Shown here: piece after piece, positions 32,772-44,692 of the stretch
How positions within the stretch are numbered: position 1 is the stretch's first letter
How the letters are laid out: each line of letters opens with the position of its first letter
NCBI GenBank assembly: GCA_026182355.1
Contig: JAPFBL010000034.1
Coordinates: 2,984,501-3,048,500 of the forward strand
Source of the DNA: Hermatobates lingyangjiaoensis
Taxonomy: Eukaryota; Arthropoda; Insecta; Hemiptera; Hermatobatidae
DNA: 64,000 nucleotides
Direction: 5' to 3'
The notes under the pieces: generated by a model
Told to the model about the DNA's origin: nothing
Database searches by the model: none
Seen by the model: only the letters and a program-made list of their open reading frames with translations
Translations under genes and position numbers: made by a program

Positions 32772-32780
<9 letters not shown>
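32560..32780. mobile_element. Foldback PLE ends, family C
   Basis: Left arm AATAAATTCAAAACGAAGGG to ACACAGAAAGACACAGACAT; right arm ATGTCTGTGTCTTTCCGTG to CGTTTTGAATTTATTTTA. Between them lie a unique stretch and a full hammerhead-like motif on the plus strand. TA runs flank both sides. This is the same end as 12632-12760. Confidence 0.74.
32691..32728 (+). ncRNA. Hammerhead-like ribozyme, ATAT type
   Basis: CACCTC (32691-32696), CTGATGA (32697-32703), extra C, hairpin GAC-GATG-GTC (32705-32714), GAA (32715-32717), ATAT (32718-32721), C (32722), GTTGTG. The stem I partner differs by one base from the copy at 12692, leaving four of six pairs. Confidence 0.68.
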
Positions 32781-32810
<30 letters not shown>

Positions 32811-32845
32811 CATTATATATAATATATATATATATATTAATACAT

Positions 32846-32900
<55 letters not shown>

Positions 32901-33642
32901 ATAAACAGGCTGTACATTAAATCAATGGTTTTTGAAATAATTCCCTTTTTTTAGTCTAATTACTTCCATCCAGAAATTTAATGTAACCCAATTATGAATA
33001 CATTTACTTAAAAATTTTTCAGAGCATAATAGAGTATTGGTGTATTCTTATTCCAATATATTTCCTCATAAATTATTCATCCTCGTAATTAGTGATGATT
33101 TCAATTACTTTATTAGTCAATTATTCAGAATGGTGGCAAAATTTTATTAATACGTTATGCAAAGCAATGATGAGAATAAAAATATGGCTGCCTAATTATA
33201 TTCATAACCACTAGAGAATAATTAAAATCATCCAAAAATCTCCATTATAAATTAATATTTTCATCGCATTTCAATTTCTTTTTCAGTCAATTAATATGTA
33301 TTATTTTAATAGTCCAAAGAAGTTTGCTTAACAGAAGATGCAAACAAATATGTACGGTAGGTACGATTTTACATAATCTCTAAGGATAGAGTTTTAATTC
33401 TCCTTAAAAATAATTGCAGTGTAAAAGAAAATCTGCTGATACAAAAACAACAGTGAAATATAAATACTGTTTTGAGTTACTTTTATCTTCCTTTTTTTGT
33501 CTTTTGCCAAATTTTAGCAGCATTCGTCTACAAACAATTTGCAACATCTTTATCATCTGTTATGACTTGACATGAGAGTTCCAGATAACCAATATTAAAA
33601 GATCAACATATAAAAAACTGTTTATACATATATGTATATATT

Positions 33643-33665
<23 letters not shown>
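32781..33665. other. TA arrays and AT-rich DNA
   Basis: 32779-32898 holds (TA)n with a duplicated TTAATACATTATATATAAT block. The rest is unassigned. Confidence 0.5.
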
Positions 33666-33675
<10 letters not shown>

Positions 33676-33870
33676 GTTTCACGGTAAATCACAGACACAG
33701 AACTAAGGAACAAGCACACTTACTGACTCTAATTTTTGGTTGAACCGTCATCTTGGGAGTTCATCCGAAAATTAGAGACAGTAAGTGTCTGTTCCTTTGT
33801 TCTGTGTCTGTGAGTTCCCGTGAAATCTTTGTTACCCTTTTGGATCGTTTTCCTATTTACAATATGTATT
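33666..33870. mobile_element. Foldback PLE ends, AATT-like, decayed
   Basis: Left arm ACAGACACAGAACTAAGGAA to ACTGACTCTAATTTTTGG; right arm CCGAAAATTAGAGACAGTAA to TTCTGTGTCTGTGAG. The tail ACCCTTTTGGATCGTTTTCC (33834-33853) matches other PLE tails. The hammerhead core is damaged on the minus strand (CAAGATGA instead of CTGANGA). Confidence 0.65.
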
Positions 33871-33884
33871 CCTGTTATATATAC

Positions 33885-34095
33885 ATATATGATCAAACCA
33901 CAATAAGAAATGGGAAAACAAGACTAAGATCTTTCAACCGTAACAAGCGGTCATCGTCAGAGTCAAAAACCCAACTTGACGAAGACCGTTTGTTAGGGTT
34001 GAAAGATCTTAGTCTTGTTTTCCCATTTCTTATTGTAGTTTGATCATTGATTGTTATTTCATGTGTTTATGTGAAATCTTTATATATATATATAT
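33885..34095. mobile_element. Foldback PLE ends, AGATCT family
   Basis: Left arm GATCAAACCACAATAAGAAA to the hammerhead motif; right arm GAAAGATCTTAGTCTTGT to TTGTAGTTTGATCATTG, then TTTATGTGAAATC beside (TA)n. The two arms meet in CCCAACT. The right arm has TTGACGA, so its core is cut by the junction. Confidence 0.75.
33922..33964 (-). ncRNA. Hammerhead-like ribozyme, AGATCT type
   Basis: Minus strand: GACT (33961-33964), CTGACGA (33954-33960), extra T, long hairpin with ACCG/CGGT plus a closing G-U pair, GAA (33933-33935), palindrome AGATCT (33927-33932), T, AGTC (33922-33925). GACT and AGTC form a perfect stem I. Confidence 0.7.
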
Positions 34096-36235
34096 AACTT
34101 TCTCACTTGTCTCTGTAAGTATTGAGGCTCTAAGTGTGTTTTTATTTACTTTGTATATACTGTTTTGTCTGAAACGTATATATATGTATCAGTAAAAATT
34201 AAAGGCAGAAATATCAACAATAGATTTTAGTGGACTCAAAGTACGAAATTTTTTTAAGTCCTAGGAGTTAATTATTTATTGAGATTAATATACTAGACTT
34301 ATATGAAAAATTAAAATAAGAATGAGTGTTTGAGAATGTATTGAGAGAAAGTTGAGCTTGTCTAGTGAGTGTGGACCGTCATCGATCAAGAACAGTTCAT
34401 TACCTGGCCGAATCCATCAGTGGAGCACTGACAGACCCCAGTCCGCTTACCAGTCGGCCAAATTGCAAACTAAATCACACATATCCTTCATATCGCGGCA
34501 ATCCTCTAACTCCCCCACATATCCACTAATTTAATACCCCAGTCAATCAGTTAAAAAAATACTAATTATACTTCTATTGAACAATTCACCTCTTCAAAAT
34601 GTAAATCCCTATTAACTTTATCGATTTCTACATATTGATAGAATGAGTATTTGAAAAAATATGTATATAGGGTGTCATACATTTTATGTCATTTATTCTT
34701 TCTTACGTAAATTTTGGTAATGAAAAAACTTAAATAGTCTATAATCTTCTTTCTAATAGATAAATGTATTTGTAGCCCACATAATTAATACATTGTATTT
34801 ATTTTGTTGTGTTAATACCTCCATTTTACCGATTGAAATGATATTCTTGTTATATTCATTGCTGTAACATCTGAGAAGAATACACCAATATACCAAATAC
34901 CCATCAATATTTATTTCTGTTAATACAATATTAATTATATATTAATAATGGATTGTCTGCCAGTATTTTTATTTGTCTGAGTGTCTGTTTCCACTGTGGA
35001 TTTGTGCGATAGAATTTAAAGCTTAGGTGTTGAATTTCACAGCAAATTATTTTTTTTGTGAGAAATATAAAAAAAAATATGTCTTATACAATCAAAAGAA
35101 AAGTTAAAATATGAATCACTGTTTTTCAATAATAGTAATAGTAATATGCCTTTAGCACGGCATACAACTTGTGTACACGAGACTAAACATATAACAAAAA
35201 ACATATAACTGTATAACAAAGTAAAAGGGGGCTGTATTGTTAATTAGGGCACTAAGAGCTCTGTGAGGGTGAATTGTTATAGATCACATCTCTGTCTCAC
35301 TTCAAAAAGGTATGAACAATAAAATCTCTGAGAAACTAATAGAAAGCTAATCATAATTGATGGTTGAAATATTTTTCAAATCTGAAAACACATAAGCAAT
35401 TATAAATTTTATTGACTTCAAGTTTTTATTCTTAAAATATTATCTTTTGACGTCATCTAAAGTTTCAATATCTCAAACAACTGTATAAATTGGATATTTG
35501 TTTACAGTTTGGTAACTGGTGTTGGCATACCATCGAGAAAGCTTTATGTTACTTACTTTTTAATTTATATTATATTTTTAATTAATCGACACTTTTCCAT
35601 TAGCAAAATTTTGAATTATGCCTTAATTAATAGTAATGGCACCAACTCTCACACTTCTCAACTTTCATAATTAGTCTTGTTTTAGAGGTGGAATGATTGG
35701 TTGGATCAATTCATATTTGACTTCTATTCAAGTTATGCTCTCTTGACATTTCCAAATTATACCTTTCTATAATTCATCCTATAATTATTAGCAGGCATTA
35801 AGTTGTTTTGATTTGTATTTTAATTGTAACAAATTCTGATTCACTTAAAACTTAACTTACGTGCGCTACAGAAACATAAGTTTTAAACAACTAAATTAGT
35901 ATTTTAAACCAATAACAACTCTTTGATCATGCTTATTATAATATGCGTATTTTTTGTTCAGCTCAACGGGGCCAAAACAGGCTAGTACTAGTTAATAGTA
36001 ATGGATAGCCCATAGGTCAGACAGAGTTTCCCCACTTAACTAAATGTAGTTATTATCTCAAAGAAGTTATGTAAAAACAGTATATGTAAATACAAAACTT
36101 TATGATAACACTATTTAGAATAGTATATTTCCATATTTTATTGAAGTATGAAATTATTTATTTTAAAAGTTTTCATATCTGATGCTACACAATGCTAATA
36201 GATTTTTAATTTCATTTATATATTTGCTTTCATAT
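34096..36235. other. AT-rich DNA, nothing firm
   Basis: A possible worn PLE tail lies at 34100-34180 (TCTCTGTAAGTATTGAGGCT, then TTTTGTCTGAAACG). No exon or other repeat is supported. Confidence 0.4.
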
Positions 36236-36640
36236 ATATAACAAGATTTCACATAAACACGTGAAATAACAATCAATGATCAAACCAATATATGAAACGG
36301 GGAAAAAAGGCTAAGATCTCTCAAATGTAACAAGCAGTCTTCGTGCGAGTTGGGTTTTGACTCTGAAGAAGACCACTTGTTACGCTTGAGAGATCATAGC
36401 CTTTTTTCACCCGTTTCATATTGTAGTTTGATTATAGATTATATATATATATATATATATATAACAAGATTTCACAATAAACACGTGAATAATAATCAAT
36501 TTTCAAGCCACAATAAGAAGGAAAAAATAAGATTAAGATCTTTCAATCGTAACAAGCGGTCTTCATCAGAGTCGCTTATTGAAATATCTTAATCTTTCAA
36601 TAATTTTTTTATTGCGGTTTCTTTATTTCTTATTGTGGTT
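36236..36640. mobile_element. Two adjacent foldbacks, AGATCT family
   Basis: The first (36236-36435) has arms GATTTCACATAAACACGTG to CTAAGATCTCTCAAATG and CTTGAGAGATCATAGCC to CATATTGTAGTTTGAT. The second (36462-36640) begins again with ACAAGATTTCACAATAAAC, after a (TA)n run. In the first, GAA has become GAG in both arms, so both motifs are dead or weakened in the same way. Confidence 0.7.
36531..36573 (-). ncRNA. Hammerhead-like motif, AGATCT type
   Basis: Minus strand: GACT (36570-36573), CTGATGA (36563-36569), extra A, hairpin, GAA (36542-36544), AGATCT (36536-36541), T, AATC (36531-36534). Stem I has three of four pairs. The core reads CTGATGA where other copies have CTGACGA, a change at the free N7 position. 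Confidence 0.64.
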
Positions 36641-38125
36641 TCAACACACAGATATATGTATGATTTCATACAAATATTGATTTTTTATTATTATATATAT
36701 AATATTTTTAAAATTAAGAGATCTAATTTAAAGTAAACAAATGTCACAAGTAACTAAAATTAAGAAATAATAATACAATAGAAAGAAAATGTCACGTTTG
36801 TAAATAATAAAAATAATCGAAAAGTGAAGTCACAATATAAAGAATAATTAATTACATCCAAAGAAGGAACAACAGGTATCTTTCCAGTGAAGAACTTTGC
36901 TGAAAAATATTCTGATCTGTCAAACGGTGTGGCTGGCAGTGCGAAAACACATTACATATATATAAAGTTTTGGATGCACACTCACAATCGAAATGTCAAC
37001 AAATAGAAGACCAATAAAGATTTATGGAACATAAAAAGAACGTATAAACTGTCAAAATCTTAAAAGTTATTTCTTTCATGGTCGGTATAGTTTATTGGTA
37101 GTAAGATAAAAACAATTCGCAATGAAATAAGCATATTTTAACTGAAAAACAGCGTAGGGTATGAGTATGTTCTGAACGATGCAGATATGTCCCATGTAAA
37201 AACGGTTTTGAAAAAAAAGTTATGACATAGGCTCTTAATGCAAATATCCAGACAATTCTTTCATTTTTGTATTTCTTAAAGTTCATCTCAAATTAAAGTA
37301 ATTATTTTTTTTTTAATTTCTGCATTGCTGAAGGAGATATAAATAAATAAATATATTTCCTATGGGAACGGAAATATTTTTTTTCGACTTGTTTCATTTC
37401 ACAAAGGAACAAAATGTAATTATAGCTGTCGCCAGACGTGCTAACATCGCTCCCATGGCATAACAAGTTTTGCATATGCGAAGGCATAAGTAAAGGCTGA
37501 TTGATATTTACACGAGACAGGATATGCGGTGCAATGCCAATTGGTTTTTAGACAAATTTGTCTGGCGCTTTTGGAGCAACATCTGAAAATCCCCCAGCCT
37601 GTCACCTGTCAATTAGCCTGTCTGGTAACGGCAACGAGCCTCTTGAAAATCAAATTAAATTCCTCTGCTGATGTCACCAGTTCGGTGGATTGAGCCCCCT
37701 TTGCATTTTATATTAAAAAAAAAAAAGCAAATAATATTAATTTACCATGTAGATATATATTATATATTCAAGTAATAATTCATAAAAGAAAATAGATCAT
37801 AAAAGAAATGATTCATATTAAACAACCAAAAATATTCAATAAAATCCGAATACTGATAACCAAAGCGAAAAATATATATTAATAACTACTGTTTCCAGTT
37901 TCTTTTTTGACATAGTTTTTAATAAATTTTAGATATTCCACAAACAAGTTAGGAGGTAGGCTGCAAGTTTATAATAATATTATCTTTAGTAACCTCTGTG
38001 CTACCAAAAATATGAATGTATTTATTTCTTTATGTTATTTTAATTAATTTTGTAACGATGTAGTCCTGAAGTTACCAAGAAATAAGGAAAAATGTTAGAT
38101 GGTGTTTTTTGAGAATTATATCCAA
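36641..38125. other. AT-rich DNA, nothing recognised
   Basis: The GC-richer part at 37500-37690 has no recognisable frame or repeat. Confidence 0.45.
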
Positions 38126-38285
38126 TTATATATACCCAACTGAGTTGGGTTTTTGACTCTGACGAAGACCGGTTGTTACGGTTGAAAGATCTTAGTCTTG
38201 TTTTTCGATTTTCTTATTCTGGTTTGATCATGGATTGTTATTTCACGTGTTTATGTGAAATCTTTTCACGTATACATATATATCA
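38126..38285 (+). mobile_element. Solo PLE terminus, AGATCT family
   Basis: A single arm: CCCAACTGAGTTGGGTTTTT, the hammerhead motif, TTTCTTATTCTGGTTTGATC, GTGTTTATGTGAAATC. CCCAACTGAGTTGGG is the point where foldbacks of this family normally join, so this may be one collapsed arm. Confidence 0.7.
38155..38197 (+). ncRNA. Hammerhead-like ribozyme, AGATCT type
   Basis: GACT (38155-38158), CTGACGA (38159-38165), extra A, hairpin with ACCG/CGGT (38168-38182), GAA (38184-38186), AGATCT (38187-38192), T (38193), AGTC (38194-38197). Stem I is perfect. Confidence 0.7.
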
Positions 38286-38571
38286 ACCATCTCACATATT
38301 GTTGGACCATCTCTTATTTTTTATTAAAATTTAATTCCATGTAGGACTGATTGCAAGTAAATATTACGAATTGTGTAGACTTACTAAATTTTATTACAAT
38401 AACCAGTGCATATTGATAATATTTAGCCATGAATCGATGGGAATGATCGCAGACAAGGATTATTTGTTACCAATATTTTTGAATGAAAGGTGTAAAAATA
38501 GCTTGATTTTCGTTTACATTGTCCTTTACAAAAACTTACAACTGTACTTTGCGTTTGGTACAAAACTATTA

Positions 38572-38830
38572 GATACTTAGTTTTTCTGTTTCAACATTTA
38601 TACTTCTGTATGCTTTCTCACCTAACCTATAGTAAAAATTTCTATTCTAATTTATTAATTGTAACTAATTGCACTTTTATATATGTTTGATTTTTTAATA
38701 ATTGTATTATTTCTTATATTTCCTCTGTTTTCTGGCCTCTGAAAAAGGTTCTAAATAAAGACAGATACGTTGGCAATGAGAGTTTAATTTGAACCTGAAA
38801 AACCGACTCAAACTTTAGTTTTATATATAT
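38572..38830 (+). repeat. Dispersed repeat, second copy at 51410-51680
   Basis: It shares TACTTAGTTTTTCTGTTT, TTGTAACTAATTGC, TATGTTTGATTTTTTAAT and CGTTGGCAATG-GAGTTTAAT with the other copy. The block near 38733-38780 resembles a worn hammerhead: GGCC, then CTGAAAA, and later ACGTT followed by GGC. It ends at a TA run, like the PLE ends. Confidence 0.6.
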
Positions 38831-38861
38831 ATAGTTTTCTATGAGTTGTCCGGGTTAAGAA

Positions 38862-39481
38862 ATATGATTCGTTGAAATGATGACCAATAGCAGCGTAGAA
38901 ATAACCAGAGAGTAGAAATATCTTCGCCTGAAGATAACCAGGGAATGGTTGAAACATGTCGCAGCTACCACCACCAGGTCAACAGTGCAGAATATTCCAC
39001 CTTCAACCAGCCATCCAGCAATAGCAGTAACAACAACACACCAAAGAGGAATCATAGTAACAAAAACCGGCTGAGGAGGAAACATATCAAAACAATAACT
39101 CGAATGGGTCGCTATGTGAAGAAGTTGGAGTCGAGTGTCAACATCTTTTAATCAAGAGGGACTGTACACCTCTACCCCCATTGACATGAAGACAAAGGCT
39201 GCTTTACATAGAAGACAAATGAGAGTATCAATTAAAATACATTCAATTTCCGTAGCAGATAGTAGACAAAACCAACACCCAACCACCTCAAAAAACAATA
39301 ATAGAAAGGGAACACGAGTTCACTGCAAAGTGAGGCTCATGTTTTCTGCCAATAATCTTATTTCACAGAGGGACTGTGCAACCTCTATAACCATTGGCGG
39401 AATAACAGCGGGTAACTAGGACCGCACGCATGGACCTACTAACTCTACTCTCCTATTGGTCACCATTTCAACGAATCATAT
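38862..39481 (+). mobile_element. 620-bp element with 29-bp terminal inverted repeats and an internal hammerhead
   Basis: The ends, ATATGATTCGTTGAAATG and beyond, match in inverted orientation over 28 of 29 bases (38862-38890 and 39453-39481). Inside, near the left end, is a hammerhead-like motif. Further in, GAGGGACTGTACACCTCTAC (39157) and GAGGGACTGTGCAACCTCTA (39367) form a direct repeat about 210 bp apart. Two overlapping frames (38945-39151 and 39135-39419) lack family motifs and are probably not translated. (TA)n lies just outside both ends. It may be a non-autonomous PLE relative or a TIR element that captured a ribozyme. Confidence 0.7.
38923..38964 (+). ncRNA. Hammerhead-like motif, ACATGT type
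   Basis: CTGAAGA (38928-38934), extra T, hairpin AACCA-GGGAA-TGGTT (38936-38950, five perfect pairs), GAA (38951-38953), palindrome ACATGT (38954-38959), C as cleavage base (38960), then GCAG. Stem I is short: GC/GC next to the core, then a mismatch. All core bases are intact. Confidence 0.68.
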
Positions 39482-40374
39482 AGATGTATGGTATATATAT
39501 TAATGGTTTTCAAAAATTAAAATTAGATTTCATTCTCAATTTCTAATTTTGAGAATAAAAATGATTATATAAGTGGTTTTTTGTAAAAAAAAAACTCTTG
39601 TGTTTAACGATATATATCTGATGGTATTATGTTTCTTACGTTTTATGTTTTGGGGATGTGTCTTGTAGTTAGGTTTAGTTTCCAATTCCTTAGAAAGCAT
39701 ACGCTATTTTAGTGAAATTATATCTCCTTTATACGTGTATATGGGATTAATAGTAATTGCGGGTGAAGGTTTGATTAGTTAATGGCGCATTTCTATGCGA
39801 ATGTGTTGTGGTTTTAAATGAAAGTTGAGGAGAAGTTGTAGGCATCACGCGAGGTGGCGACGCGTAAACACGACACGAGGGTGTTTGTTTGCCGGCGGGG
39901 AGGGAGAGGGGGACATTTATTAAGATAAGAAGAGCAAGTTTATGCCGACAATAAAGGGTAGCGGTGTCAGATTGGGGCTTGGCGACCAGAGTAATCTCTG
40001 CTGGCTGCAGGATCGGCAGTAATCCCGTCCGAAGACGGTCGATATTTCTCACGGGCTAATGCCCCAGCCTACCTTCTCAGATCAACTTCTTATTTACATA
40101 CACCCTTGGTAGACTCAAAGCACCTTCTGCCCTTCCGATTAAGCCTCTACAAATTATTACAACCTCTAAATAAATTGTATATCCCATTTAATTAACTCAA
40201 TTAGTAAATCATCAACTGAAATAACAATATATACTGCAAAATCCTAGTAGTGTGAAGCTTCAAACAAGTTTTAATACTCTTGCATCTCTTTATATGGACC
40301 CAATTTAAACAGTTTTTTGAGTTTTCTTTTATTGAATTAAATATATTAATAACTTTGAGTTTAAAATGCAACTA
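39482..40374. other. AT-rich DNA with a CpG- and GC-richer patch
   Basis: 39750-40070 is unusually rich in GC and CpG for this window (GGCGACGCGTAAACACGACA and nearby). A minus-strand frame of 101 codons spans 39747-40052, but its Ser/Thr/Pro-rich translation matches no family I know. Possibly an exon, promoter or repeat; undecided. Confidence 0.35.
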
Positions 40375-40630
40375 CTATGATGAACGTCCAAACAACAATG
40401 GGGAATAAGAATAAAGTCTGAGATCTTTCAACCGTAACAAGTGTCAAGGTTGACAAAACTCAAATCCCAACTGGAAACCAAGATGTAGGCCTATCTGGTG
40501 TGGAGTTGGGAAGAGTGGGAGGCATGATAGTATATTCAGCCCCATACAACATCTTAGTCCTTTTTCCCATTTGCTATTGTGGTTTGAACATTGATTGTTA
40601 TGTCACGTATTTATTGGGAAATCTTATTGC
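40375..40630. mobile_element. Decayed foldback, AGATCT family
   Basis: The left arm keeps GAGATCTTTCAACCGTAACA. The right arm keeps TTTGCTATTGTGGTTTGAAC, then GATTGTTATGTCACGTATTT. Cores are lost. Confidence 0.55.
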
Positions 40631-41744
40631 TATTATGATATATATGATATTTGTCTGTTTTATTTTTGGTTTCTTCTGTATGGTTTTGAGAATACCGTGC
40701 TTGCTGTAAATTCACTAATTTTTAAACAACGATGTAAGATGAACGTTGGAATATAAAGAACACTAAAAGATTTTATATATATAAAACAAATTCAATTATA
40801 TATCAACTGTTTCATGGAATAGGTGTATCTTGCAATCGGGATGCAATCTGTTCTTAGGTTCAATTTGGTTTTATTTTAAAACTTTTTTTAGCACTGCAAA
40901 ACAAACTTTATTAAGAAATTATATTTAAAAATAAACAAAAAAATAATCAAAATAAAAAAAGCAAATGAAATTACAAGCTGTAATAATCCAAGTGAAAATG
41001 GATTATTACTGCCTATATAATAATTCACTATATTTCATTTATGTTTGAGATATGTACTTCTATCTGTAAAATTCAATAATGTGTAATAGTCCATTTTCAT
41101 GTTGATGTTTCTATATGATTTTCATTTATTTTCGTTTGTTTTGAAGTCAATATCAGAAAGTAGATGGAGAGACACTATTGACACTATGTAACATGAGACT
41201 ACTATGAAGAGTCTATTTAGTCATAACCTTAATGCTGTAGACCAGCTGCGAGGGTTTCACAGGATTTGCATCCGAAAACATTGGTCCAAGTTGGTTTCGA
41301 TGAGCCAATCGTAGTTGGGAACAGAAGAGACCTTCAGATAATGAAGAGGTAATGAGCAGATTCTTACGACCCCATCTGTAACTCCAATGTTTTACATCAC
41401 AAAACCCTGAATATCTTTCCAGTATAACTGACTTTTATTGCTTCCAGGAATTTTTTTTAAGCCGTAATATATTTAGTTACATGGCAAACAGAAAAGAAAC
41501 GAAACTAAACACACAGATCATACATTATCTACTGCGTTGTTCCCACATGCACGATTGGAATGAAATTCATATTATAATTTTAAAATTACCAAAAGAAAAA
41601 AAATTTTTTTCCATATATCTTCAATATTGGTTTTTCATTTTAAATGTTGAAACATATATTTATATTATTTCTGAGAACCAGCATTATATTTAAAGTAATA
41701 TATTTGTGTATATATATTTTGAATATATTTTCAGTATTCTGAGG
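40631..41744. other. AT-rich DNA, nothing recognised
   Basis: A small palindromic patch lies at 40975-41010. No gene or known repeat. Confidence 0.45.
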
Positions 41745-42047
41745 TAAAATGGATAAACCAACAAAAGTCTCCACACAAATGAAGTTTTATTCAACGCGTT
41801 TCTAATACTTTGTGTTGATCATCAGGAAGACACTATAATACTTAATTATATCTAATTAGTTACAAAAATTCGAGTGAAATAATAAAATTCAATTAAGAGA
41901 ATTATTTCACTCTAATTTTTATAACTAATTAGATATAATTTGTATTATAGTGTCTTCCTGATGATGAACACAAAGTGTTTGAAACGCGTTGAATAAAACT
42001 TCATTTGTGTCGAGTCTTTTGTTGGTTTATCCATTTTACCTCAGAAT
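41745..42047. mobile_element. Foldback PLE ends, ACGCGT family
   Basis: Left arm TGAGGTAAAATGGATAAACC to ATCAGGAAGACACTATAAT; right arm TTATAGTGTCTTCCTGATG to GTTTATCCATTTTACCTCAG. The arms meet near 41890 at an AATTAAGAGAATTATTTCAC segment that also precedes the solo end at 4130. The right arm carries a nearly intact hammerhead motif; the left (41793-41825, minus) has a damaged stem II. Confidence 0.78.
41952..41995 (+). ncRNA. Hammerhead-like ribozyme, ACGCGT type
   Basis: CTGATGA (41958-41964), extra T, hairpin GAACAC-AAA-GTGTTT (41966-41980), GAA (41981-41983), ACGCGT (41984-41989), T, GAATA. It differs from the motif at 4196 by one C-to-T change that turns a stem II closing pair into G-U. 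Confidence 0.68.
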
Positions 42048-42860
42048 GAGTAAATACCACACAATTGCAGATTGCACAACTAATGATATTTTCAGTATTT
42101 ATACAAAAGAAATATGCTGATATGTAAAAGAATATTCCGCAGAAACAGCAGATCTTGGTATGAATTTATAATCTGAATCTTTACATTTTAATTTGCTTAT
42201 CATAAATGTTGTTATGATAAAGTTAAATGTGAAGTAAGAAATAAGAAAGGGAGTTGGTTAAACAGTTCAGGGTCTGATGTGTTAAAAAAATTACTTAATA
42301 TGATTCAAGATGTTGATCGATTCTTAAAGATGTTGTCATTGAGGCCTCACGTCCAAGTATTAAAAATCTGACTTCAAACTGGTGAAATTGATTTGTAAAC
42401 ATATGTGTTCATATGTGTTTAGATATTCATTGTTTATAACAAGCATAGGACATTTATTTATGTGTTCCGTAATCATATTTTCACTGAAGATTCTTGTGAA
42501 ATTTGCAGATTCTGTGTGATTGGCCAGAAGATAGCCGACTAGGCTGCATTCTAAAGATGGAAATAAATGTGTTCCCGGCAGCACATTGGAATCCCTACCT
42601 GTAACAATGTTTCTTAGAGTTTTCGATTGGATATTTCACTTTATTAGACCTTAGAACACTCTTTGTTTTTATCCTAAGCTTAACTGTCTTTGAACTGATA
42701 TTATGTGACGAGTTAGGTTTTTTTGTTACTTTACCAAGAAGTACGGTACCTCTGATATTGAAATGGCTTAGGAGACTCTGGTGTACCAAGTTCAAAGAAC
42801 AAAAGCAATATCATTATGAAAAGAACAAAGTTCACTCTAGCTTGTAATTGTAATATAGAT

Positions 42861-42897
<37 letters not shown>

Positions 42898-44504
42898 TAG
42901 ATAGATAGTAATATAGATAATTCAATTTTTTTTTAAGTAAAGCAATATTTTCCAGTGTTTTCTCATACCGACTTGCCCCCTGTAAGCAAATGAGGCCAAC
43001 ACTTCAGAAATTTAAATACTATAAATCAAATTCATTTGGTTCTCAACTTTTTGCTGAGTATTTTTAGTGGCATTTACAGCCAAGATAACAGAATGAATTC
43101 CAAAAGCTGTACGTTTTGATTTCGCATACAGAAATGACATTATATTTGTCATGAAGGGGATAGAAAGCTTTATTCAAGATGCCTTTCAACAGAGTATAAA
43201 TACATCTAAACGTCTACACGGTCTTGACAAACATTTCTATACTTGAGTAATCAAAAACTATAATTTATTTGTGTTAAGGAAAATTTACGAATCCAGAGTA
43301 AAATAGAGCTAGAGTACAATACTATAGTATAGTGATGCTTTAGTTAATTAGCACATAGTGCTATAAATACCTTCTCATAAACAACAAAGTAATTTTTTTT
43401 AACGTTATTTCAAAATGTTCTCTTTGAAAATAGATGCCTGAACCCTGAAAAATACTAAATAATTTAGTATTTGATATATATGATAAATAACTTTCATACT
43501 ATTGAAAAACTGCCTTCTCTTTTTTGTAGTATGTATTGTAGGTACGTTTAATTGCATCGATACAGTGAACTACATGATTTCCTGATGCAAGCTTGTATTG
43601 AAAGTCGAATGTTCAAATTTATTTGTATATGCCAGAAAGAATAGTGTACTTACGAACCACGGGGGTTGGTTGGTACAGCAAATCCATTGGTCTGTGACAG
43701 TACTATTTATCAAGCTCTAAAAAGTTATACAGTTTAATTATCTTGTGCACAGCCAAATTGTGGACATTATGATGAAACATTAAGTTTGTAATATAAGTCA
43801 CTTTATGAGATTATAAATTCAAATGAAATATTGAATCAGTTTATTTTATTTTTATTTTTAGTTTATATTCTGCAGAAGTTTAAGTAAAGAGCTCAATCAA
43901 TGATGATATTCATGGACTAGGTCATATGCTATCAGATTATCATATTTATTTGTTGAATTTATAGCTGGATATGCAGTTTACTATTGGATTTTTTACAATA
44001 AAACTGTTTTATTATCTTCATAACTGATATTTTAATAATAATAATAATATTGATAATCCTGTTATCTTTTATATTTTTATTAATTAAAAAAAATTCATAA
44101 AATATTCCACACATGTTTATCCATTAAAATTAAGTAAAAAATCTACCCTGCATTTAAATTTTACCAAACTGAATATAACTTTTTTTTCCATTCTTCCAAT
44201 TAAAATAAAACAATGCCTGTTACAGCCAGGCCTCAAATATCAGTAATTTTATAAATTTCATTTAACCTTTACTTACTTTTAGATAAAATCAGACCAACAA
44301 ATATCTTTTACATCAATTTTATAATTAATATATATCCATTATTAAACATTTCTAACAAAGGAAAATTTCAGAGTATATGAGTTCTTGTTATAATATTAAT
44401 CATTTACTTATCATAAGTAATAAATAAATTTAATTTGATATTTATTGTTATGTACTAAATAAATGGTAATGTTTCTATGTCATTCTACAGTTTATATATA
44501 TATA
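42048..44504. other. AT-rich DNA with a TA/TAGA run
   Basis: (TA)n followed by (GATA)n at 42868-42910. The open frames at 42360-42925 on the minus strand are chance frames. No known repeat family is recognised. Confidence 0.45.
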
Positions 44505-44637
44505 TATGAATAATAATCAAAATAACACTTGATATAATAGATGGATTAATTTACCATAATTTACCACAATGAAAACAATTTTTTAAAACAATGCTCTAAG
44601 GCCTTTCGTTAATACATCTTCGGAGAGCAAGTGAACA

Positions 44638-44692
<55 letters not shown>

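Noticed and set aside
38945..39419. Two overlapping small proteins inside the 620-bp element
   Set aside because: No conserved family motif, overlapping in different frames, and rich in Asn/Ser/Thr from simple composition; the sequence is better explained as non-coding element DNA.
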